From Streptomyces bicolor (GTDB taxonomy: Bacteria > Actinomycetota > Actinomycetes > Streptomycetales > Streptomycetaceae), in NCBI RefSeq assembly GCF_000719285.1, contig NZ_JOFS01000032.1:62001-126000 (forward strand): a DNA stretch of 64,000 bases, read 5' to 3'. The notes below the pieces were generated by a model, which searched no databases, was not told the DNA's origin, and saw only the letters and a list, made by a program, of their open reading frames with translations. Numbering within the stretch: position 1 is the first letter of the stretch; the number at the start of each line of letters is the position of its first letter. The position numbers and the translations under genes were made by a program. Shown one piece after another: positions 55,520 to 64,000 of the stretch.

Positions 55520-56355
55520 GCGCCGCAACGACCACAGCGACGACCACGACAAACCCGAACGCCACCGACGTCCGCATCCCGCTGCGGTCGCATCTGCGGC
55601 ACACCGGTGCGCTGGTGCGCCGCAACCTGCTGTGGATCCGGCAGGACCCGGAGTCGATGTTCGACGCCATCCTGATGCCGATCGTCTTCACGCTGCTGTT
55701 CGTGTACGTCTTCGGCGGATCCATCGGGCAGGCGCTCGGCGGCGGCCAGGAGCAGTACGTGCAGTACGTCGTGCCCGGGATGATGGCCATGATGGGCATG
55801 AGCATGGCCATGTCGGTGGGGACCGGGTTCAACCAGGACTTCAACACCGGCGTCATGGACCGCTTCCGGTCGCTGCCGATCGGGCGGGGCTCGGTGCTCT
55901 TCGCCAAGATCGCGGTGGAGCTGCTGCGGATGATGATCGCGACCACGATCATGCTGATCGTCGGCGTCCTGGTCGGCTTCGACATCACCGACTGGGGCGG
56001 GCTGCTCGCGGCGGTGGCGCTGGCCGCGCTGTTCGGCTCGGCGCTCATGTGGGTGTTCCTCACCCTCGGCGTGGTGCTGAAGAACGCGCAGTCCGTGCAG
56101 GGACTGGGCTTCCTGGTGCTGATGCCGCTCCAGTTCGGCTCGTCGATCTTCGCGCCGACCGACTCGATGCCGGGCTGGCTGCAGTCCTTCACCGACGTCA
56201 ACCCGCTGTCCTCGCTCGCGGACGCCGCGCGCGGGCTGATGGTGGGCGGCAACGGCCCGATCGCGCAGGACGTGTGGGTGACCGTCGCCTGGTCGCTGGG
56301 GCTCACGGCGGTCATGGCGCCGATCGCGATCCACAAGTTCCGCACGAAGAGCTGA
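55516..56355 (+). CDS. ABC-2 type permease, DrrB-like
   Basis: This 279-residue permease has six membrane helices, with the conserved ABC-2 segment FNTGVMDRFRSLPIGRGSVL at about 115-134 and PLQFGSSIFAPTDSMPGWLQ near the C-terminus. It forms the exporter with the upstream ATPase (ATGA overlap, coupled translation). The N-terminal 20 residues are Thr-rich and cytoplasmic. It converges on the AfsR-type gene with a 56-base gap. Confidence 0.95.
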   Translation: MSAATTTATTTTNPNATDVRIPLRSHLRHTGALVRRNLLWIRQDPESMFDAILMPIVFTLLFVYVFGGSIGQALGGGQEQYVQYVVPGMMAMMGMSMAMSVGTGFNQDFNTGVMDRFRSLPIGRGSVLFAKIAVELLRMMIATTIMLIVGVLVGFDITDWGGLLAAVALAALFGSALMWVFLTLGVVLKNAQSVQGLGFLVLMPLQFGSSIFAPTDSMPGWLQSFTDVNPLSSLADAARGLMVGGNGPIAQDVWVTVAWSLGLTAVMAPIAIHKFRTKS

Positions 56356-56411
56356 CGGACGGCCGGCTGACACGGCCGACGGACATCCGATACGAAGCGC
56401 CGGTGCACGCG

Positions 56412-59400
56412 TCACACCAGGGCGGCGGCCTCCCGGAAGGGCAGGCCGCCGCCCTCCGCGTACGCCGCCTCGTACGCCGAGTCGCCGAGCACCGCGCGCG
56501 TGTGCCGCACCGCCCGCTCGTACACATGGCGCTCATGGGACGTCGCGACATGCCGGGGCGGCAGCAGCGCGTCCGCGGCGCCGAGACAGCGGGCGGCGTC
56601 CAGGGCCCGGCCGCCGCCGTCGACACGGGCGAGGGAGTAGGCGGCCATGGTCAGATAGCCCGAGCGCATCTGCGGGGCGATGGCCTCGGACAGCGGGTCC
56701 TCGGCGCGTTCCAGCGCGCCCCTGATCCGCTCCAGGGACTCCGGGTAGCGCCCGTCGGCCGCGTCCAGCCAGGCCTCCGAGCCGAGGATGAAGGCGTCGA
56801 AGACGATGAAGTGGGCGATCTTGAACTGCTCGCGCAGCAGCCGCAGTTGCTCACGCGCCTCCGGGATCCGGCCGGTCAGGCCGAGTCGGCCGGCCAGGAT
56901 CAGCCGGGCGAAGGGCATCGACTGGTCGTTCGGGCCGCTCGCCTGGTCGAGGACCTCGCGCAGCAGACGCTCCCCCCGCTCGGCCTCGCCCGCCTCGATG
57001 AGGACGCTGCCGAGCCGGGCGCTGAGCACACCCGTGTGGCCGCGGGCGCCGAGGTGCTCGGCGCGTTCGAGCGCCGCCTCGTAGTCCGCGGCGGCCACGC
57101 GGTACTCGCCCCTGCGCTCATGTGCCTCGGCGCGAGCGGCGAGTGCCTCCGCGGTGCCCCATCGGTCGCCGAGGCGGCGGTAGATCGCCAGCGACTCGTC
57201 GGCGTCGCGGGTGGCGTCACCCGCCCACTCGGTGCGGTTGGCGAGCAGATTGGCCCGCATCTGCAGATTGGCGGCGAGGTCCCACTCGTATCCGGGCACG
57301 CCCCGGCAGGTGTCGACGGCGGCGTCGATGATCGTCCGCACCCGTGCCATGTCCCCGGTGAGCAGGACGGCGTAGAACCACAGGGAGCCGGGGAAACGGC
57401 ACCCCTGGGGCAGTCCGGGCCGGTACGTCTCGCCGACGGCGCGCAGTTTCCGCTGCCCCTCGGGCGACTGCCAGCGCTCCAACTCCGTGTCCATACAGGC
57501 GAGATGGACCAGATGGACGCTGCGCCGGGCCTCGGCGAGGACCTCGCCGGTCCAGGGCGGCGGAGTGGCGATGCAGCGCTCCCACACCGGGGCGGCGGGC
57601 CGAACGGGCTCGCCGAAGGGGTCGGGGCCGAGGTCCTGGACCTCCCGGGACCAGTTGCGGGCGACGATGCGCTGGTCGCGCATCAGCCAGTACCAGGCCA
57701 TCGAGAGCACCAGGCACATCGCCTCCTGCTCGTCGCGCACGGCCACGGCGTGGTGCAGGGCGGCGCGGATGTTCTCGCTCTCGCGCTCGAACCGGCGGAT
57801 GACGGCGAGCTGCCCGGCGCCGCGCAGCGAAGGCTCGCTGGTGCGGGCGAGTTCGCGGTAGTACGTCAGATGCGCGCGCTCGGTCTGCGCCCGCCGGCCG
57901 GCCTCGTCGAGCCGTTCGGCGGCGTACTCGGCGACGGTCTCCAGGAGCCGGTAGCGCATCTCCCCGTCGCCCGAAGGGGCCGCCACCACCAGGGACTTGT
58001 CGACGAGCGAGCCGAGCGCCTCCAGCGCGACGGGTCCGCACACGGCCTCGGCGGCGGCGAGATCACAGCCGCCGGCGAAGACGGACAGCCCGCACAGCAC
58101 GTCCCGCTCGTCCTCGTCCAGCAGATCCCAGGACCAGTCGACGACCGCGCGGAGGGTCTGCTGGCGGGGCAGGACGGTACGGCTGCCCGAGGTGAGCAGC
58201 CGGAAGCGGTTGTCGAGCCGGTCGGCGATCTGACGTGGCGTCAGCATGCGGAGCCGGGCGGCCGCGAGCTCGATGGCGAGGGGAAGGCCGTCGAGGCGCC
58301 GGCAGATCTCGGCGCACGCCGCGGCGGTCTCCTCGTCGGCGTCGATCCGGAACCCCGGCCTGGCCGCGGAGCCCCGGTCGGCGAGCAGCCGCAGCGCGAC
58401 CGGCTCGGGGAGGGGGTCGACGGGCCGCAGCAACTCCCCCGGTACGCCGAGAGGTTCACGACTCGTGGCGAGCACGGTCAGCTGCGGGCAGCGCTCCAGC
58501 AGCTCCTCCACGAGGCGGGCGGCGGCCTCGACGACATGCTCGCAATTGTCGAGGATCAGCAGCATGCGGCGCTTGCCGCAGTGCTCGGCGAGCCGCTCGA
58601 GGGGGTCGTCGTGCCGGTCGGTGCCGGCCCGCATGGCCTCGGCACCGGCGCCGTACAGCACGGTCTCCCGTGCGCCGACGGCGGTGAGCACGGCCTCCGG
58701 TACGGCCTGCGGGTCGTCGACCGGCGCGAGCTCGGCCAGCCACACCCCGTCCGGCGCGGCATCCCGCACCTTCTCGGCGGCCTCCTGCGACAGCCGGGTC
58801 TTACCGGCGCCGCCGGGGCCCAGCAGGGTGACCAGGCGGGCGGTGGTCAGATCGCCGCGGATGGCGTCGATGTCCGCTTCCCGGCCGACGAAGGAGGTGA
58901 GGCGGGCTCGGAGGTTGCCGGCACGGCCCCCTCCCCCGACCTGCTCGGCACCCTTCGCCCCACCAGCCTCGACCCAACCCGACCCCCTGCCGAACGCCCC
59001 CGCGCTCTCGGACTCCGGGCCCTCCTCCGGCTGAAGCAACTCCCCGTGCAGCGCCCGCAGTTCCGGCCCGGGGTCGGCGCCCAGCCGGTCCGCCAGCAGT
59101 CGTCGTACGTCCTCGTAGGCGGCCAGTGCCTCTGCCGTGCGGTCCGCGTCGCGCAGGGCGCGCAGGCGCAGGGCCTGCAGGGACTCGTCCAGGGGGTGGG
59201 TGTCGCACAGGGCGGTCAGCTCGGGCAGGGACTGCTCGGCGTGGCCCAGGGCGAGGGCGGCGGTGTGGCGGGCCCGCAGGGCGTCGAGGCGCCGGGTCTC
59301 CTGGCGGGCCGCCTCGGCGGTGCGGTCGGGGAGGTCGGCGAGGGCGGGGCCGTGCCACAGGCCGAGGGCGTCGTCGAGGGCGACGGCGGCCTTGGCGGGG

Positions 59401-59753
59401 TCGCCGTCGGCCAACGCGCGCATGCCCTCACCGGCGAGGCGCTCGAAGCGGTGCAGGTCGATGTCGTCGGGCGCCGCGGCGAGGCGGTAGCCGCCCTCGG
59501 CCGACACCACCGCGTCCGCGCCCAGCACCCGCCGCAGCCGGCCGACGAGGGCCTGCAGCGCGCCCGTCGCGTCGGCCGGCGGATCGCCGTCCCACACCTC
59601 GTCGACCAGCAGACTCGCGGGCACGGTACGCCTGCCCCGCAACGCCAGCACGGTCAGCAGGGCACGCAACCGTGCCCCGCCCACCGGAACGGGGGTGCCG
59701 TCGGGGCGAAGGGCCTGGGTGGTGCCGAGGATGCGATAGCGCACGGGGTCCAT
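56412..59753 (-). CDS. AfsR/SARP-family transcriptional regulator (BTAD-NB-ARC-TPR)
   Basis: This 1113-residue regulator has an OmpR-like winged helix at residues 5-95 (LRALLTVLALRGRRTVPASL, ADAVVSAEGGYRLA), a BTAD helical domain (about 98-245, WHGPALADLPD, ADPGPELRALHGELL) and a glycine-rich linker. An NB-ARC ATPase follows, with P-loop LLGPGGAGKTRLSQ (about 308-321), LLILDNCEHV (about 395) and LATSREPLGV. The C-terminal half is made of TPR-like helices. Large SARPs of this kind activate secondary-metabolism or transport genes through heptamer direct repeats. The heptamer array at 54423 is the obvious nearby target. The ATG start is at 59753. Confidence 0.93.
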   Translation of the reverse strand: MDPVRYRILGTTQALRPDGTPVPVGGARLRALLTVLALRGRRTVPASLLVDEVWDGDPPADATGALQALVGRLRRVLGADAVVSAEGGYRLAAAPDDIDLHRFERLAGEGMRALADGDPAKAAVALDDALGLWHGPALADLPDRTAEAARQETRRLDALRARHTAALALGHAEQSLPELTALCDTHPLDESLQALRLRALRDADRTAEALAAYEDVRRLLADRLGADPGPELRALHGELLQPEEGPESESAGAFGRGSGWVEAGGAKGAEQVGGGGRAGNLRARLTSFVGREADIDAIRGDLTTARLVTLLGPGGAGKTRLSQEAAEKVRDAAPDGVWLAELAPVDDPQAVPEAVLTAVGARETVLYGAGAEAMRAGTDRHDDPLERLAEHCGKRRMLLILDNCEHVVEAAARLVEELLERCPQLTVLATSREPLGVPGELLRPVDPLPEPVALRLLADRGSAARPGFRIDADEETAAACAEICRRLDGLPLAIELAAARLRMLTPRQIADRLDNRFRLLTSGSRTVLPRQQTLRAVVDWSWDLLDEDERDVLCGLSVFAGGCDLAAAEAVCGPVALEALGSLVDKSLVVAAPSGDGEMRYRLLETVAEYAAERLDEAGRRAQTERAHLTYYRELARTSEPSLRGAGQLAVIRRFERESENIRAALHHAVAVRDEQEAMCLVLSMAWYWLMRDQRIVARNWSREVQDLGPDPFGEPVRPAAPVWERCIATPPPWTGEVLAEARRSVHLVHLACMDTELERWQSPEGQRKLRAVGETYRPGLPQGCRFPGSLWFYAVLLTGDMARVRTIIDAAVDTCRGVPGYEWDLAANLQMRANLLANRTEWAGDATRDADESLAIYRRLGDRWGTAEALAARAEAHERRGEYRVAAADYEAALERAEHLGARGHTGVLSARLGSVLIEAGEAERGERLLREVLDQASGPNDQSMPFARLILAGRLGLTGRIPEAREQLRLLREQFKIAHFIVFDAFILGSEAWLDAADGRYPESLERIRGALERAEDPLSEAIAPQMRSGYLTMAAYSLARVDGGGRALDAARCLGAADALLPPRHVATSHERHVYERAVRHTRAVLGDSAYEAAYAEGGGLPFREAAALV

Positions 59754-59857
59754 TGTCTCTGGTGGGTTCGGGGGCGGTCACAGGGTTGGGGGGCGCGGCG
59801 TGTGCGGAGGTACGGGGGCAGGGTGTCCGGAGGCGGCGTATCCGGAGTACGGCGCCC

Positions 59858-60526
59858 TCACCCCGGTTCCGGGACCGTGCTCAGGGTCGCCAGCAGCTCC
59901 GCCAGGGCGGCCGGTGCGAGGCCCGTCACCTCTCTGCCGGGTGCCGTGTGCGGGATGCCCCGGGCCTCGCGCACGGCGTGCGACAGCCAGGAGTCGGTGC
60001 CGGGTACCTCCAGGGTCACGATCACGCCCGCGTCGGCGTCCGCGAACCACTTCGGGCACTCCCACACCGACCGCAGCGACCGGTCCCCGGCATCCGGCTC
60101 CCGCGTGAGCGAACCCGGCGCCACCTCCCCGAACCCCTGCCTCAGCACCTGGATCGCCCGGACCCAGCCACGGGTCTCGGGCAGGTCGGGATCTCCGTGG
60201 AACTCGGCCGTGAGCAGCCCGACGAGACGCAGCACGTCCCCGGGCCGCACGTCGCCCAGCTCCTCCTGCGCCAGGACGCCGACCGGATGCTCGTGCAGGG
60301 CGACCACGAGTCCGTTCTCGTCCCGTAGGACCCGCACCCCGCCCTCGTCCCCCGGCATGTCCTCCACCGGGCCGACGACCTTGGTGAGCTGGTCGTGCCA
60401 GCCGCCGCCGAGCAGGCCGTCGGAGGAGCTGAACAGCAGCGGCCAGCTGACCTCGTCCCCCACCTTGAAGGGCGTACCGCAACACCCCATCTGCCAGTCC
60501 GCGTAGAACACATGCCAAAGCCCCAT
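59858..60526 (-). CDS. DUF6578-like conserved protein
   Basis: This 222-residue soluble protein starts MGLWHVFYADWQMGCCGTPF, with a Cys-Cys pair at 15-16 and GDEVSWPLLF following. This resembles DUF6578 proteins as I remember them; their function is unknown. The C-terminal half is acidic, with VRAIQVLRQGF and WLSHAVREARG. GGGAGGG lies about 11 bases before the ATG at 60526. An upstream open frame exists but is low-complexity. Confidence 0.7.
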   Translation of the reverse strand: MGLWHVFYADWQMGCCGTPFKVGDEVSWPLLFSSSDGLLGGGWHDQLTKVVGPVEDMPGDEGGVRVLRDENGLVVALHEHPVGVLAQEELGDVRPGDVLRLVGLLTAEFHGDPDLPETRGWVRAIQVLRQGFGEVAPGSLTREPDAGDRSLRSVWECPKWFADADAGVIVTLEVPGTDSWLSHAVREARGIPHTAPGREVTGLAPAALAELLATLSTVPEPG

Positions 60527-60653
60527 GCCCCCACCCTCCCCGGAACCACCGCCCCACCGCGAGACGTTTTCCCCGTACGCCCGGTACGGTCGGGCAGTCC
60601 CCACGCGGTCCCGCACATGGACGAGACGCGTGTACAAGAGTCCAGGGAGCCCC

Positions 60654-61454
60654 ATGACCACCGCCCTCACCCGCCGCAGCGAACGGCGGATCAGCCCCGT
60701 CTTCGTCGGGATCCTGGCCGTCACCGCGGTGACCGGCTGGGCCACCTGGACAGGGTTCGCCGAGCAGCCCGGGCTGGCCGTGTTCCTGTTCGTGACGGCC
60801 GCCTGGATCGTGTCCCTGTGTCTGCACGAGTACGCACACGCGCGTACGGCCCTGCACAGCGGCGACATCTCGGTCGGGTCGAAGGGCTATCTCACCCTCA
60901 ACCCGCTGAAGTACACGCACGCGCTGCTCAGCATCGTGCTGCCGGTCGTCTTCGTCATCATGGGCGGCATCGGACTTCCCGGCGGTGCCGTCTTCATCGA
61001 GCGCGGGCGGATCCGGGGCCGCTGGCGGCACAGCCTGATCTCGGCGGCGGGACCCTTGACCAACGTCCTGTTCGCCGTCGTGTGCACCGCCCCGTTCTGG
61101 CTGGACGCCCTCGACGGCGTCCCCCGGGACTTCCGCTTCGCGCTCGCCTTCCTCGCCCTGCTCCAGGTCACGGCCGCGATCCTGAACTTCCTGCCGGTCC
61201 CGGGTCTGGACGGCTACGGCGTCATCGAGCCCTGGCTGTCCCAGAAGGTCAGGCGCCAGGTGGAGCCGTTCGCCCCGTTCGGCCTGCTGTTCGTGTTCGC
61301 GCTGCTGTGGCTGCCGGCGATCAACGGCGTGTTCTTCGACATGGTCGACGCGGTCCTGCGCGGCCTGGGAATCGGCGACGTCGACACGTACTGCGGCTAC
61401 GACCTGTTCCGCTTCTGGCGGGAGGCCAATCCCTACTGCTCGGTCAGCCCGTGA
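60654..61454 (+). CDS. Site-2-protease-type (M50) membrane metallopeptidase
   Basis: This 266-residue membrane peptidase has about six helices and the zinc motif HEYAH (58-62), with the third ligand Asp186 in NFLPVPGLDGYG. It lacks PDZ or CBS domains. Such enzymes cut membrane-bound regulators, such as anti-sigma factors, within the membrane; the substrate here is unknown. Purine-rich CCAGGGAG lies four bases before the ATG. It overlaps the convergent small membrane-protein gene by 11 bases. Confidence 0.93.
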   Translation: MTTALTRRSERRISPVFVGILAVTAVTGWATWTGFAEQPGLAVFLFVTAAWIVSLCLHEYAHARTALHSGDISVGSKGYLTLNPLKYTHALLSIVLPVVFVIMGGIGLPGGAVFIERGRIRGRWRHSLISAAGPLTNVLFAVVCTAPFWLDALDGVPRDFRFALAFLALLQVTAAILNFLPVPGLDGYGVIEPWLSQKVRRQVEPFAPFGLLFVFALLWLPAINGVFFDMVDAVLRGLGIGDVDTYCGYDLFRFWREANPYCSVSP

Positions 61455-61632
61455 CGGACCCGCTGCGCCGATCGGCCTTGCCGCGCCTCAGGTAGTACCA
61501 GGTCATGTTGGACGACAGCCCCGCCAGCAGCACCCAGACGATCCCCAGAAGGCTGCCCTGCACGAAGGACACGACCGCCGCGGCCACGGAGAGGAGACAG
61601 ACGATCAGGGCATAGATGGCGAGGCGGGGCAT
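61444..61632 (-). CDS. Small two-helix membrane protein
   Basis: This 62-residue protein has two hydrophobic segments (about 4-25 and 29-45) and a basic C-terminus (YYLRRGKADRRSG). AGGAG lies nine bases before the ATG, which supports real translation. The function is unknown. Its 3' end overlaps that of the convergent M50 gene. Confidence 0.7.
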   Translation of the reverse strand: MPRLAIYALIVCLLSVAAAVVSFVQGSLLGIVWVLLAGLSSNMTWYYLRRGKADRRSGSVTG

Positions 61633-61686
61633 TTCGGTCGGCTCCTTCGGGGGACACTGCTACGGCGACCAGTGTCCCCCATCCCC

Positions 61687-62412
61687 TCATACGTCGGTGA
61701 CGCGGAGCCCGGCGTGTGCCTTGTACCGCCGGTTCACCGAGATCAGGTTCGCGACCAGCGACTCCACCTGGTGGGCGTTGCGCAGCCGCCCCGCGAAGAT
61801 GCCGCGCATGCCGGGGATGCGGCCGGCCAGCGCCTGGACGATCTCGACGTCGGCGCGGACCTCGCCGAGCACCATGACGTCCGTGTCGATCTCCTCGATC
61901 TCCGGGTCCTGGAGCAGCACGGCCGACAGGTGATGGAAGGCCGCCGTCACCCGCGACTCAGGCAGCAGGGCGGCGGCCTGCTCGGCGGCGCTGCCCTCCT
62001 CCGGCTTCAGCGCGTAGGCGCCCTTCTTGTCGAAGCCGAGCGGGTTGACGCAGTCGACGACCAGCTTGCCGGCCAGCTCCTCGCGCAGGGACTCCAGCGT
62101 CTTGCCGTGCCCCTCCCACGGCACGGCGACGATCACGATGTCGCTGCGTCGCGCGCACTCGGCGTTGTCGGCACCCTCGACACCGTGCCCGAACTCCTCG
62201 GCGGCGGCCTCGGCACGCTCGGCCGCCCGCGAGCCGATGATCACCTTCTGGCCGGCCCGGGCGAGCCGGTAGGCGAGGCCCTTGCCCTGCGGCCCGGTCC
62301 CACCGAGCACGCCGACGACGAGCCCGGATACGTCGGGAAGGTCCCAGGGGTCCTTGGCCGGGGCCTTCGCGGGGGCGTCGGTGGGCTGCTGTGCACTGTC
62401 GGTAGAGGTCAT
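61687..62412 (-). CDS. npdG: NADPH-dependent F420 reductase
   Basis: This 241-residue protein moves electrons between NADP(H) and deazaflavin coenzyme F420. The Rossmann motif VGVLGGTGPQGKGLAYRLAR (about 33-52) is followed by IIGSRAAERA for the NADPH phosphate. Later segments are VVDCVNPLGF, AFHHLSAVLL and IPGMRGIFAGRLRNAHQVE, all typical of the family. The N-terminal 28 residues (PTDAPAKAPAKDPWDLPD) are an extra tail. F420 is common in Streptomyces. The sialidase gene upstream points the same way but has no clear link. Confidence 0.92.
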   Translation of the reverse strand: MTSTDSAQQPTDAPAKAPAKDPWDLPDVSGLVVGVLGGTGPQGKGLAYRLARAGQKVIIGSRAAERAEAAAEEFGHGVEGADNAECARRSDIVIVAVPWEGHGKTLESLREELAGKLVVDCVNPLGFDKKGAYALKPEEGSAAEQAAALLPESRVTAAFHHLSAVLLQDPEIEEIDTDVMVLGEVRADVEIVQALAGRIPGMRGIFAGRLRNAHQVESLVANLISVNRRYKAHAGLRVTDV

Positions 62413-62449
62413 GGGCCGACTTTACGTCCGGCCCGCCCGCCCCGATGGA

Positions 62450-63523
62450 TCAGGTGAGCTGCGTCACGGGCACCCGCCGGAAGGCGATGCTCTCGTACGG
62501 GCCGAAGTCGCCGGTCTCGTAGAGGAGTCCGACCGTGTCGGCGTCGATCCGTGCGAGATCCGAGTACGCGGCGGGCAGTCCGTTCACCGTGTGCGCGGAC
62601 CGCCAGGTGAGGCCGCCGTCGGTGGAGGCGCGGATGGTCATCAGGGCGCGGGCGGCGGGGTCGGCGGGGCCGGAGAAGAGCAGGAGGTCGGGGTCGCGCA
62701 GCTGGAGGACACTGGCCTGGCAGATGGGGGCGACCAGGCCGGCCTGCGGACGGAAGGGCTTCACCAGCGTCGCGCCGCCGTCCTCGGAGTACGCGTCGGC
62801 GCGGTTGCCGGGGGACGTCGAGTCGTTGCGCGTGTTGAAGTAGACGCGGCCGTCGGGGAGTTCGGCGGCGGTGGTCTCGTTGACGTTGACGTAGCCGTCG
62901 GTGTTCTCGTCGACGTAGCCGATGCGCCAGGTGGCACCCCGGTCGTCGCTGAGCAGGCAGTGGCCGCTGTTGTACCGGGCCTCCGTGCCGATGTCGTCGC
63001 CGGTGGGCGGGATCGTGTGGTTGGCGGGGACGACGACCCGGCCGCTGCTGAGCTGGATCGCGTGGCCGGGCGTGGTGGCGTACCAGCGCCATCCCGGCCG
63101 CTTCACCTGCGCGGTGATCTCCTGCGAGCTCGACCAGGTGACGCCGTCGTCGTCGCTGTGGCGCACCCAGATCCGGCGGCCGTCGGCGTCGCTCACCTCG
63201 CCGCGCAGGATGCCGGCCTCGGTCGCGCCTGCGTGGTTGCGGATGTAGACGAGCAGGATGCGCCCGGTGTCGAGGACGACGGGGGCCGGGTTGCCGGCGA
63301 GGTGCCAGTTGTTGTCGGCGACCACCGCGAGGGGGCCCCAGGTGCGGCCGCCGTCCGTCGACCGCTTCAGCACGATGTCGATGTGCCCGTGGTCGGCGGC
63401 GGAGTCGACCCGGCCCTCGCAGAAGGCGAGGACGGTTCCGGCGGAGCTGGTGACGACGGCGGGGATGCGGAAGCTCGCGTAGCCCTCGTGACGGGCGCGG
63501 AAGGGGACGCTGGTCTCTGTCAT
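62450..63523 (-). CDS. Exo-alpha-sialidase (BNR repeat)
   Basis: This 357-residue beta-propeller glycosidase has FRIP at residues 18-21 (arginine-triad Arg19) and Asp boxes STDGGRTW, SDDDGVTW, SDDRGATW, SEDGGATL and STDGGLTW. The later catalytic region includes NTRNDS and YSDLARID. It would release terminal sialic acid. No signal peptide is seen from the ATG at 63523, which follows GAGGAG by six bases, so it is either cytoplasmic or exported by another route. No sialic acid uptake genes adjoin it. Confidence 0.9.
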   Translation of the reverse strand: MTETSVPFRARHEGYASFRIPAVVTSSAGTVLAFCEGRVDSAADHGHIDIVLKRSTDGGRTWGPLAVVADNNWHLAGNPAPVVLDTGRILLVYIRNHAGATEAGILRGEVSDADGRRIWVRHSDDDGVTWSSSQEITAQVKRPGWRWYATTPGHAIQLSSGRVVVPANHTIPPTGDDIGTEARYNSGHCLLSDDRGATWRIGYVDENTDGYVNVNETTAAELPDGRVYFNTRNDSTSPGNRADAYSEDGGATLVKPFRPQAGLVAPICQASVLQLRDPDLLLFSGPADPAARALMTIRASTDGGLTWRSAHTVNGLPAAYSDLARIDADTVGLLYETGDFGPYESIAFRRVPVTQLT

Positions 63524-63682
63524 GGAGGGCTCCTCGGATGGCCGGTCGCCGCGGCTCGGTCGCCGGTGGCCGCCGGCGAGGCACGGACGGTTGTGCGGGG
63601 TGACGGATCGGTTTGCCCAAGTCGGGCGAATTCGTGGTGAACTCCGGGTCACGAGTGGTCGATTGCGGCAGGATGCGGTCGC

Positions 63683-64000
63683 ATGGATGCCGTACGGGTC
63701 GCGTTGCTGCGCGAAGTACTCGCCGGGACCGAGTGGTTGGGGGCCACACGGCGGTTCGCGGGGGCGCTGCGGGCGTCGGCGGTGGGGCACGGCGGCGGGC
63801 TGCTGCTGGTCGGCACGCCGGAGTACGAGCCGTGGCATCTGGCGGCCCATCTGGTGGACGAGGCCGCGTGGTCGGGGACGCCGGAGCTGGCCCCGACCCT
63901 CGTACGGCATGCCGCGCGCGCCTCGGACCCGGCGCATCTGGCGGTGGGCCTCGGGCGGTTGGCGGCGGCACGGCGCGGGGAGACGCTGCTGGTGGTGTCG
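63683..64000 (+). CDS. Unidentified protein, cut by the window end
   Basis: 106 codons are open to the edge. It begins MDAVRVALLREVLAGTEWLG, followed by GGGLLLVGTPEYEPWHLAAHLVDEA and RGETLLVVS (here in pieces). It is Ala/Leu-rich with no signal peptide or known motif visible. AGGA lies 10 bases before the ATG. It is divergent from the sialidase gene. Confidence 0.65.
   Translation, partial: MDAVRVALLREVLAGTEWLGATRRFAGALRASAVGHGGGLLLVGTPEYEPWHLAAHLVDEAAWSGTPELAPTLVRHAARASDPAHLAVGLGRLAAARRGETLLVVS

Noticed and set aside
55218..60506. 1762-codon open frame spanning the ABC exporter and AfsR-type genes
   Set aside because: It crosses two real genes in another frame and the antisense of a third; the length is only due to scarcity of stop codons in GC-rich DNA.

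Overview
The window is high-GC actinobacterial chromosome and the gene content and order point to Streptomyces. Typical traits are GTG and TTG starts, ATGA/GTGA stop-start overlaps, strong GC-rich hairpins between convergent genes, and dispersed repeats of the kind common in streptomycetes. The order glnII - orphan winged-helix gene - two-component system - maltose/maltodextrin cluster - glnE - glnA-like gene - panB resembles the SCO2207 to SCO2267 stretch of S. coelicolor. That comparison is from memory and not from a search. The region is mostly core chromosome, with small patches of repeat-driven or acquired DNA.

Layout. 0-7 kb: a phosphotransferase, a DUF2252 protein, a winged-helix protein, an ArsC-like protein and small membrane or secreted proteins. 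7-10 kb: glutamine synthetase II (glnII) and the orphan winged-helix regulator glnRII, preceded by a short cysteine-containing upstream ORF. 10-16 kb: an epimerase, a histidine kinase/response regulator pair (the regulator appears to use a TTG start inside the kinase gene), a DUF1996 secreted protein and a lipoprotein. 16-21 kb: a membrane protein with a sigma-factor-like N-terminus, then a ferritin-like PF10118 protein, a ferredoxin-type reductase and a TetR regulator in a row. 21-23 kb: a tautomerase-like protein and a receiver-SpoIIE phosphatase. 23-37 kb: the alpha-glucan system, comprising a secreted 1801-residue amylase/pullulanase fusion, a secreted alpha-amylase, an intracellular alpha-glucosidase (aglA), the malEFG importer and divergent malR. 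The secreted enzymes degrade starch, MalEFG imports the maltodextrins and AglA hydrolyses them inside the cell; near-identical upstream boxes suggest shared control by MalR.

37-46 kb: a PAP2-family membrane protein, glnE (GS adenylyltransferase), a VOC protein, a glnA2-type glutamine synthetase, then a flavohaemoglobin with its NsrR nitric-oxide sensor. glnE sits between two long inverted copies of a repeat. 46-52 kb: DUF3105 and DUF305 proteins, an S53 peptidase, panB, and a decayed TnpB-like transposase region. 52-64 kb: an exo/endonuclease-phosphatase family protein, an MFS exporter, a DrrAB-like ABC exporter preceded by a striking array of heptamer direct repeats, a 1113-residue AfsR-type SARP regulator convergent to it, a DUF6578-like protein, an M50 peptidase, an F420-dependent NADP reductase, a sialidase and a gene cut by the window end.

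I found no wholly new multi-gene system. The most distinctive signals are the heptamer array next to an AfsR-like gene, the inverted repeats around glnE, dispersed repeats that have become coding sequence in three proteins, the duplicated promoter block of the two secreted amylases, and the ferritin-like/reductase/TetR cassette.
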